From: Dolomedes plantarius
Lineage: Eukaryota; Arthropoda; Arachnida; Araneae; Dolomedidae
Reading direction: 5' to 3'
Length of the DNA stretch: 64,000 bases
NCBI GenBank assembly: GCA_907164885.2
Contig: OU015493.1
Location: 64,294,477-64,358,476, forward strand
In this document: one piece after another, positions 57,029 to 64,000 of the stretch
How the letters are laid out: every line of letters begins with the position of its first letter
Numbering within the stretch: position 1 is the stretch's first letter
Made by a program: the position numbers and the translations under genes
The notes under the pieces: model-generated
Seen by the model: only the letters and a program-made list of their open reading frames with translations
Told to the model about the DNA's origin: nothing
Database searches by the model: none

Positions 57029-58956
57029 TGTATATATATATATATATATATATATATGAATGTATATATATATGTGTGTGTGTGTGTGTTCTTTGAGTTT
57101 TCAGCATAATCAGAAACTAAAAAGTGGATGAAATGATGAAAAATTTAGAGTAGGCGATATTTCGAACACCTACCTTACTAGTATATCGACGCGCAAATAG
57201 AGTTCTATTTCAGAGCAGGAAAAACAAGCTGGCTCAGAGCGAGGGGAGAGCGACGCTGTCGAGAGAGCAGCTGCTTAGTTTTTGATTTTTACAGTTTTAC
57301 GATTTTAAATATTTTTACTAAAATTATTCATTACAACTACGAGTGTTTATTGTTCAAAAATCTAAAATTTAGATATTTGAATGGTGTACATTTAAAAATT
57401 GGCACCGCATTTCTGACCCCTGCGCCAGAGGACTACGATGGAAATGTCTGAAAAGAGTTTTGATTATTAATGATAGACTTGCGATGGATGGTTTGAGCAC
57501 AAATTTTTGATATCGAGCCTAGCAGTTGCGAGCGTGAGAACAGCTAATTCTTTCTTAGAACGAGTTTTCGATTTGTGTCACAATCTGTCGGGCGTGAGTC
57601 ATTATTTCGACTTAATATTTATTTTAAGTATTCATTATAATTGGGCCCTACTAATAATATTTTGTTTATACCAAACAAACATAAAAATATCGCGGCACCC
57701 CTGGCCTATCTCGTGGCACCCTAAACTACCTCAGCACACCGGTTGGGAATCTCTGGGTTCAGACCTCAAACGACGAGAATAAAATCCATCAATATTGTGA
57801 AGTAATGAAAAAAAGGCAATATTGATTCTCTGGGTTATGTTGTGTAAAGTCAAGAGATGTGTTTAAAGAGGAGGAAAAATTCTGCGTAAAAACTCGACAA
57901 AAATTTTGTCTTTTGCTTTGCTCTTCCTTCATAAAAATAGGAGTATCTCACTAATTATGCCATTAACCAACATTTCATTATGTAGGAATTTTACAACGAA
58001 ATGAATATATCACTGACTTATTTGAAGAGAAAAAATAGATAATTTCGGTCAAACCTTCTTCTGATAAAGGCGCACATGTCTTGAAAATTCCGGATGAGGT
58101 CAGACAGCATTCATCATGACTGCATCTTCGAAACAGACCACACCTCTCATGACATGATACTTCCAGCATAACCTAAAATACAAAAATTGGGGAAAATATT
58201 TTTGTTGTTGCTTGCCAATGCAGAGCACTTCTCAATAAAGACATTATTCGCGAGAATCGTTGGTTGCTGTCAGTGCGACCTCTGTATAAATGAAACAACA
58301 CCACACCTGGTGGCACATCAAATTTGACCGAGCTCCCCATCTGGAACATCTAGAGGGATTGTACCTTCTATCACCTTCCCTGACCTCATAAAAGTAATTT
58401 CTGGTCTACATATTTAACGTGCCCATTAAAAAAATGAACGCACCTTTTTAAGCATTCTGATGAACATTCTAAAGAGCTGTTGAAAAATTGCAAGCGCGGG
58501 TTATTACATTCTGCCTTAGCTTTAGTAGATGTTTTAACCTGAACATACCAGTGAATTCGGGTAGTTTGGTCGATGAAATTCGTAAAGAAAGCACATTTTC
58601 CCATGGAACATGTTTCTGCGTAGGATTATCTAACAATATCCTAATGGGACGAAAGGGCGTCACGCAAAGGATCACACTATGTCATTCTTACAATAGTGGG
58701 AGTTGCTTCACAGGAAGAGTGGAATGTTTGTTAACTACCACTTCCCCCTCCCCTCCACGTGAGGTTCATTAGAAATACTAACTGTAACTAGACTGAGGTC
58801 CGGCTGCCATCGCAGAATGCGGCGATATATGTGCGGCCAAAAATACCATAAAGAGAAAGATGGCATTCATCAACACAGATTATGTTTCCCCAAACAGCAA
58901 TATGAAAGGTGTCAGATGTTTCTTCCAGCATTACTTTGCTTATACACTCAAGGCAC
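53810..58956 (-). CDS. Secreted AVIT/prokineticin-like (MIT-like) protein with mucin-like tail, multi-exon gene
   Basis: Exon 2 (58172-58055) has CHERCGLFRRC and CSHDECC. Exon 3 (56955-56900) has CRCADGLDC. Exon 4 (53986-53810) has GTCQ followed by a Thr/Ser-rich tail with 10-residue repeats (STDSTTGGIS) and a TAA stop. Junctions are AG/GT with phases 1 and 0 that match across both introns. The cysteine spacing (C-x5-C-x4-CC-x9-C-x9-C-x5-C-x-C-x5-C-x4-C, plus one extra early Cys) follows the AVIT/colipase-like framework of prokineticins, astakines, ixodegrins and spider MIT-like peptides. Exon 1 is likely within 58956-58780, with an ATG at 58870 and a hydrophobic stretch (MNAIFLFMVFLAAH) after a good acceptor at 58957. 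Its donor is unresolved: GT after 58847 gives phase 0, one after 58783 needs another exon 2 acceptor. Role may be signalling, immunity or venom; not decidable here. Confidence 0.7.
54938..55128 (-). other. Open frame inside intron 3, not assigned
   Basis: A minus-strand frame without ATG (LCIPALPQPPYSRRGKGG..., ending GSCA and a stop) lies between exons 3 and 4 of the AVIT-like gene. It has weak AG sites only. Exons 3 and 4 join in phase without it, so I treat it as chance or an alternative terminal exon. Confidence 0.2.
55540..56470. repeat. Minisatellite, ~62-bp unit, about 15 copies
   Basis: Each unit contains CGCAGTGACCGCTGGATCAT, TATGAAGACGTTAGAA and CTCATATCGTGGATACCTT. Unit starts step by 60 to 63 bases from 55540 to 56410, with mismatches among copies. 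It lies within the intron between exons 3 and 4 of the minus-strand AVIT-like gene. Confidence 0.93.
56985..57090. repeat. (TA)n/(TG)n microsatellite
   Basis: TA tracts with two GAATGTATATA interruptions followed by TG repeats. It lies in the intron between exons 2 and 3. Confidence 0.9.
57690..57745. mobile_element. Possible right end of a hAT-like MITE
   Basis: CACACCGGTTGGGAATCTCTG resembles the right end of the hAT MITE at 44214-44567 (CACCGGTTGGGAACCGCTG). No matching left end was found upstream, so it would be a truncated copy. Confidence 0.4.
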
Positions 58957-59185
58957 CTGAAATTTTTGAATAAAATGTGAAAATTGAAGGATATATTCCA
59001 ATGTGTATGTTCCATACACACCAATTTTTAATGTAACGTAGAAGAGACGAGTGATTTTTTTATTCCCTTGGCTCAATACAAACTAAAGAGATTTTACAAT
59101 CAAATAACGGCAATTGAACGTTTCTGCAATTATGACACTGTAAGTTGCATTATTGTTATGCAATACTGTGCATGCGCAACCTCTG

Positions 59186-59541
59186 TTGTTGTTGTTGCTA
59201 ATGCCCCCTGATTGGAGGTTCCATTCACCAGGTCCTAATAGGCTATTGGGCTGAAAGGGACGGCTCCTGTTTTGAATTACCACCACAAGCGTCGGAGTCC
59301 AACTGGGCTAAATGACAGGTCTCGAAATTTTGAACTGAGTAAAGTGGCAAGACCGGAACACTGGACCCCGTATCTCCAGAGGTAAATTTGAGAACTTGGA
59401 GGCCATTGCAACCATGACCTATTTTACGTTCCCCTGCCACCATCAGTGAACACGGCGATGGATTTGCAGCGATGAGCATCTAACCAGGGACATTCAGATC
59501 ACTGACCTAATGATCTTACCAACTAGGTCACCGCTCCCATA
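59186..59541 (-). mobile_element. tRNA-derived SINE (family B), copy 2
   Basis: Target duplication CAACCTCTG (59177-59185, 59542-59550). It has the same body blocks as 47884-48217 (ACCTCTGGAG.T, GACCGGAACACT inverted), an (AAC)n tail at the left and a tRNA-like head at the right. Diverged by many point differences, so it is a separate older insertion. Confidence 0.9.
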
Positions 59542-59550
59542 CAACCTCTG

Positions 59551-60640
59551 TAAGTCCATTTATCAAATACTGGATTTTTTTTCAGGATTTCACCTATTTA
59601 AATAGATATATATAAAATTCTTTTTTGGCATCTCTCTAAAGTTTTGAATATCAAACTTTCGTTATATTTCACTAAACTTAAAGCATTTTTATCACTTTAA
59701 AATTAGACAGATAAAGTATTTTCACAGTAATGCTTCTCTGAATATTCTGCTTTCCAGCTTACTTCTAAGCGTCTCACTATATATTTTTTCCTTCCATAAT
59801 TGCTCTTCATTATTACCTCTTCTCCTTCATTATTTTTCCCGACTTGACTACCCATCATTTTTTCTATATTTGTTTCGTTTCTAGGCGTGTGTCTCTTTGC
59901 GCAGGCTCAAGAAGATAAATTTTATTCCCCTTTACCTCTTACAGACGAGCCTTTTTCTTGCCTGGGATCCTACCAATTCTTACACGAATATTTAGAAAAT
60001 TCTGTTCAATTTCCAATTCATATTATGCAGTTTACCTATATTCGTATTCTTGCGTTAGTCTTAGAGACATTCTCTCCTAATGCCTACCCGGCATGTAAAA
60101 AACTTCAATAGTTCGAACTATCAGCGGATTTAAATTTTCAATTTTTAGATGCATTGTGAAATAGTTATTACGCTGGCTGAATTTTTTTTTAATTTCCGTA
60201 ACAACTCAGAGGAAAGACAATGTAAATATAAAATAACAATTTTCAGGTAGTCTCCTCTAACGGAACTACCTCGGGGTATTCATGTAGGATTAATTATCGT
60301 TGCTTACATCTTTTGTGTATATATATATATATATATATATATTCTAAAAAGTTGGTTTTTTTTATTTGAATCTGAGTTTTTTTTAAAGGGTGTCTGGTAT
60401 TATAAGATTTTTTTATCATCGGAGCCCTGGTCCAGAATATTAGACGAAGAAATTTTGATGAAGAGCATTATCTCGTCTTTTTTTCTCTTCTAGTAGTCTA
60501 CAAATATTTCAAATGCATAATCTAGAAAATGTAAACTGAGTCAGTTATTTTTTTTTTGTATTCAGTTACTGCTGATACAAAATAAAATATATATTAAAAG
60601 TATTAAATCCGTCACAAAGCAGTAAAATAAGCAATATAAT
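59551..60640. other. Intergenic, nothing recognised
   Basis: AT-rich with a short (TA)n at 60317-60342. The frame at 59887-60111 has no recognisable feature. Confidence 0.4.
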
Positions 60641-60644
60641 AATC

Positions 60645-60866
60645 GTGAAAACTAGTGAATTCCTTTCTATGATGATTGGAGAATCAAGAGTTTTTAAGAA
60701 ATGTATGGTCGATAAAAAATTATCTATACACTTACCAGAGTTGAAAAAAGAAACAAACACACGGCAAAATTCATTTTGTTTGTCTGATAAGATCCTGATT
60801 TCTGCTCAGCAAAAGAAGATGGTCCGAGGATTGGAAGAAGATTTTTCCAAGGATCTAAAATTGTGA
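60645..60866 (+). CDS. Possible terminal exon of an unrecognised gene
   Basis: This plus-strand frame has a charged, protein-like composition (VDKKLSIHLPELKKET, SFCLSDKILISAQQKKMVRG, LEEDFSKDLKL) and stops at 60864-60866. A polyadenylation-like AATAATAAAG follows about 30 bases later. There is no convincing start: GTG at 60645, ATG ATG at 60669. It may be the last exon of a gene spliced from upstream. I do not recognise the family. Confidence 0.33.
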   Translation: MKTSEFLSMMIGESRVFKKCMVDKKLSIHLPELKKETNTRQNSFCLSDKILISAQQKKMVRGLEEDFSKDLKL

Positions 60867-61163
60867 TTATTACAATATTTTAAACAGTAACAATAATAAT
60901 AAAGCTTTCAATGAAAGATGAAAAGTCTTATACTTTTTAACATTCTTTTATGTCTTTCCTGATATTTTCAAAGTTAATGACTTTCAAACACTTCTTCTTA
61001 TCTCGTCATCTAATTTTTTCAACGATTTCCTTATTCACTTGTTTAAACATACGCAGTGAAAATTTTGATATTTGCGACATAGTTGTGCTGCACCAGTAGA
61101 AATAAAATCATCGAGGGAAATTATCGAGAAGATCCAGAAAGTGCCAAAAAGGTTCAACTTTTA

Positions 61164-61342
61164 GGGCGTGTTCGCATAGGAGTCGGGTTGCACAAGCGTT
61201 AAAGAATATAATATATTTAACCAATGACCAACCTCCAAACGATTAGCAATAAAATTTTTAGCGCCTATGATTGGTTGATATCCGTCTCAGCGCCATCTTT
61301 CCTTTCACTCTTCTGCTACCTGACTCCTATGTGAACAGGCCC
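61164..61342. mobile_element. Harbinger/Tourist-like MITE (179 bp)
   Basis: The ends GGGCGTGTTCGCATAGGAGT and, inverted, GGGCCTGTTCACATAGGAGT are flanked by TTA on both sides (61161-61163, 61343-61345), the usual PIF/Harbinger target. No coding potential. Confidence 0.9.
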
Positions 61343-61345
61343 TTA

Positions 61346-62187
61346 CTGTTAACATTTGCGACTTTATAATGAGTCATTTAGGGGCAAAGATTAAAAAATA
61401 CTTTTAACCTTTTCCTTACGGGGGTGGGATAGCAAGTATCCCAAGAATGAATATATGCATATAATGATATCGGCTAACGCGCACGGTAAACTTTAACTTA
61501 AACTATGTAGAGGAGATCAAACACAAACATGTTGTAGACGTAGCCAGAGTGTCAGGAGAAGACCATTTCAGGAGAGCCGTTGACACATCGGGGAGGAAAA
61601 CCACACACTGGAGAGGCATTGGAAGGATGCACACTACAGATATGCGACGCATATTAATTTATTCCGGATTCTAATGTAGACAAATATTATTCAGAAAAAC
61701 ACAGGCATCTTGACAACTGGACACACACAATACCAACGCCACCGGTTCCTGCCGGGGCGCATTCAGAACGCAGATTTTACATCATATTGGACAGCAGCGG
61801 AGCAGCGCGTAAACAGGACAAAACATCGACAGACAGTAAAAAGCACGCCGTAAACTTTTACAGAAGGGTATAAAGTGTAGGGTTACTGACCGCGGGGAAA
61901 TAATTTTATTGGCTAGAATTGAGCATCTGACTTGATTACATAAGGACCGCATGATGTTCAGAAAAGCGCTCCGAGGCGAAAACATCACGTGGTGCTCAAT
62001 CATGTTTACAAATATCTTTAACGCGCGTGTACAAAGGGGTAATCTGGATGGCTAGTTGGTCTATTCCTAGGTTACAATTAGAAGAAAGGGACTGTACTTT
62101 ATTGAGAAGAAACAAGGATAATTTAGTATCCGCTTTAAGTAAAAAAAGTGGGGCGAAACAGTTTAAGGATGGGGCGTTATTATTACA
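61346..62187. other. Intergenic, nothing recognised
   Basis: Less AT-rich than most of the window (61440-61990), but with no sustained frame or element end. Confidence 0.4.
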
Positions 62188-62224
62188 TACACACACATAT
62201 ATATATATATACATATATATATAT

Positions 62225-62303
<79 letters not shown>

Positions 62304-62378
62304 TATATATATATAAATATACACACACACAGGCACACACAACACACACACACACATATATATATGTGTGTGTGTGTA
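62188..62378. repeat. Compound (CA)n/(TA)n/(TG)n microsatellite
   Basis: About 190 bases of CA, TA and TG repeats, roughly self-complementary. Long Tyr/Ile frames on both strands are artefacts. Confidence 0.93.
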
Positions 62379-62705
62379 ACCCCCTTAATGGCCGTGCTTA
62401 CAAAGGGGGTTTGAAATTTCTCGTTCTAAATAGGGAATTGGGAAAATGGACCCCGCAAGCTAAAGGTTAAGAACAATGTAACACTTTGAAGATTTCTACT
62501 AAAGTGCAGAGTATTTATATTTTCTTAACTTTGATAAATATGCTTCGAAGCACTGAATACAAAGAAAAAATCCGTTTACCATCCATAGCCCTTTTAATAC
62601 ATTAATGACGAATAAATTATCTTTTTACTCAAAAATAAAAAAGTAAACAAAATACGTACATATTTACTACAGTCAGGATTGTGGAATTGCAATTAGTTAA
62701 TTTAA

Positions 62706-63289
62706 CACTGGAAAGACGGGAATTTTTTCTTACTAAAAAGAATGAACGCCGAAATTTTGACGGTTAAAAATTAAAATCAAGAATTTAAAATATTTAATGT
62801 TTTTTTAAATGTTAAATTCTTTAAATTTTGAACTATTTCATAGCAATATATAATAAATTAGTATATATTTAGATATATTTTTATACAGCTATGCCGAGCT
62901 GTCAACCTGGTATGGTTTGTCCGTAAAAATATAGGCTTGGTTTGCGCAATCCTTATTTTTCAACACAATATTTCTGAAGAGCCAATATTTCTGTTATTTG
63001 CAAAAGGGGGAAGAGACGAAAAGTAACTAACATTTTTCCCGTATTATTTTAAAGATTTCTGCCTGTTTTCTCTATTGCCGTCAAATTCACGGATTTTAGT
63101 CTTAGTAGGTATACAACACATTTTCTCCACCTCATTACTATCGAATATAATTTTGTAAATGTGTGTGCATATTTCGCGTGAAATTAGAAACAGTCATAAA
63201 CTTTTAGAAGCCTGAGGACATAAATACAAACATAGCGCTCAATGGTATGTCCGAAACAGTCAAAATTTACGGCAGCCGTCCGTCTAGTG
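62706..63289. mobile_element. piggyBac-like MITE (584 bp)
   Basis: TTAA flanks both ends (62702-62705, 63290-63293). The ends are CACTGGAAAGACGGG and, inverted, CACTAGACGGACGGC, with further paired blocks around GACGG and TTTTGAC. No transposase frame inside. Confidence 0.8.
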
Positions 63290-63293
63290 TTAA

Positions 63294-63940
63294 AGTACCA
63301 TTATTAGGTCTTTTTAATTTTAAATGCTTTTACTATAACCATGAAAAAATTTACTTATTTGAAACTTTCAAGCTTGTTCTTTCTTGACCTTGTGCCATTA
63401 AACCCCAACCAATCAACCAACCAACTAAAATACAAGCATCACTCTGTTCTAACAGAAAGTAGAACTATTGGCTGGTTTTCTTGTACTTCGTTTCACAAAA
63501 AGTGTTGGAATATAAATCTTTACTGGACATTTAGAGTTTTAATAAAGTATTATAATAGAATTGCATAAACTAAAGCTAATCTTAGCTTTATAGGAGGTTT
63601 ATTTGTAGTTCCCGAACAGAAGGAGAGGGGGGAACGGAGGTGGAGATGAGTTGTTCCAAGTCTGAAAACCGCATCCTGAATAGGAAGCGATTTTTTGACC
63701 CATGAGAAGGATTTTTAATCACACGTTTATAAAGTTTTAATCGTACTAACATCTTAAAAGTTTTCGAAAATTCATCAGTTGCTTGCCTGTCAATCGTTTT
63801 TCCCTTTTTTCTTAAGACGTAGATTTGTTTGGGAATCGGTTATAATTTGTAGAGTAATATCTCACTAAATCTGACAATCGTTAAATTTTATTTTCAGATA
63901 ATATCGTTAAGTATTATTATAGTTTAATAATTATACATAA
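63294..63940. other. Intergenic, nothing recognised
   Basis: AT-rich; the frame 63341-63568 has no recognisable domain or context. Confidence 0.4.
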
Positions 63941-63949
63941 TTTTCTATC

Positions 63950-64000
63950 TTAAGACTCCTATGTACTAACCCTATTGGATTGGGAATCGGTTTAAATTTG
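63950..64000. repeat. Left arm of the palindromic MITE-like repeat, cut by window end
   Basis: TTAAGACTCCTATGTACTAA and CTATTGGATT match the left arm at 26428 with several mismatches. The window stops inside it. Confidence 0.5.

Noticed and set aside
58386..58604. Cys-containing minus-strand frame as another exon of the AVIT-like gene
   Set aside because: No good acceptor/donor pair in phase; cysteine spacing does not extend the framework.

Overview
This is a eukaryotic, AT-rich, gene-poor window made almost entirely of transposable elements. It has introns, TA microsatellites, tRNA-derived SINEs, and Tc1/mariner, pogo/Tigger, P, piggyBac, hAT, Harbinger and BEL/Pao elements, and no bacterial features. 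The mixture suggests an arthropod. Long-TIR mariners, MIT/AVIT-type cysteine spacing and a CXC-type transposon protein make a chelicerate (spider) my best guess, but this is inference and no host gene fixes the species.

Layout. 1-3229: the half-copy of a dispersed palindromic repeat, three hairpins, a (TA)n tract and a dead Tc1 element (2019-3229). 3236-15304: a decayed mariner split by two insertions. One is a 4.1-kb unclassified DNA transposon with ~580-bp TIRs and a 3-bp target duplication (3560-7690). Directly beside it is an apparently intact BEL/Pao retrotransposon (7696-13854) with identical LTRs and one 1757-codon gag-pol frame. 15318-17051: a mariner with 435-bp TIRs and a half transposase. 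18175-18625: a hAT MITE. 19134-25475: a full-length, intron-containing P-type element with a THAP-domain transposase pseudogene, 19-bp TIRs and an 8-bp TSD. 26428-28334: a palindromic repeat and a 3-unit tandem repeat. 28462-30952: two mariners almost head to tail, the second carrying a tRNA-derived SINE with a 14-bp TSD, followed by a truncated pogo-like end. 32874-34091: a second Tc1 copy, inverted relative to the first. 35119-37008: inverted arms around a truncated mariner. 39530-42680: pogo/Tigger elements and a foldback MITE set in TA repeats. 44123-45067: a piggyBac remnant with a hAT MITE inside it. 47884-48217 and 59186-59541: two SINEs of one family. 49444-52207: a DUF7869-type transposon remnant with a piggyBac deletion derivative inside it. 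61164-61342 and 62706-63289: Harbinger-like and piggyBac-like MITEs.

The one convincing host gene is on the minus strand between about 58956 and 53810. Three exons with matching phases encode a small secreted protein. It has an AVIT/prokineticin-like (MIT-like) cysteine framework and a Ser/Thr-rich mucin-like tail of 10-residue repeats. A 62-bp minisatellite lies in one of its introns. Two further open frames (45212-45415 minus, 60645-60866 plus) may be terminal exons of unrecognised genes.

The mobile genes do not form a pathway. The biology is layered transposition: elements with TA targets fall into TA microsatellites and beside one another, and SINEs, MITEs and LTR elements land inside older elements. 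Target-site duplications date many of these events relative to each other.
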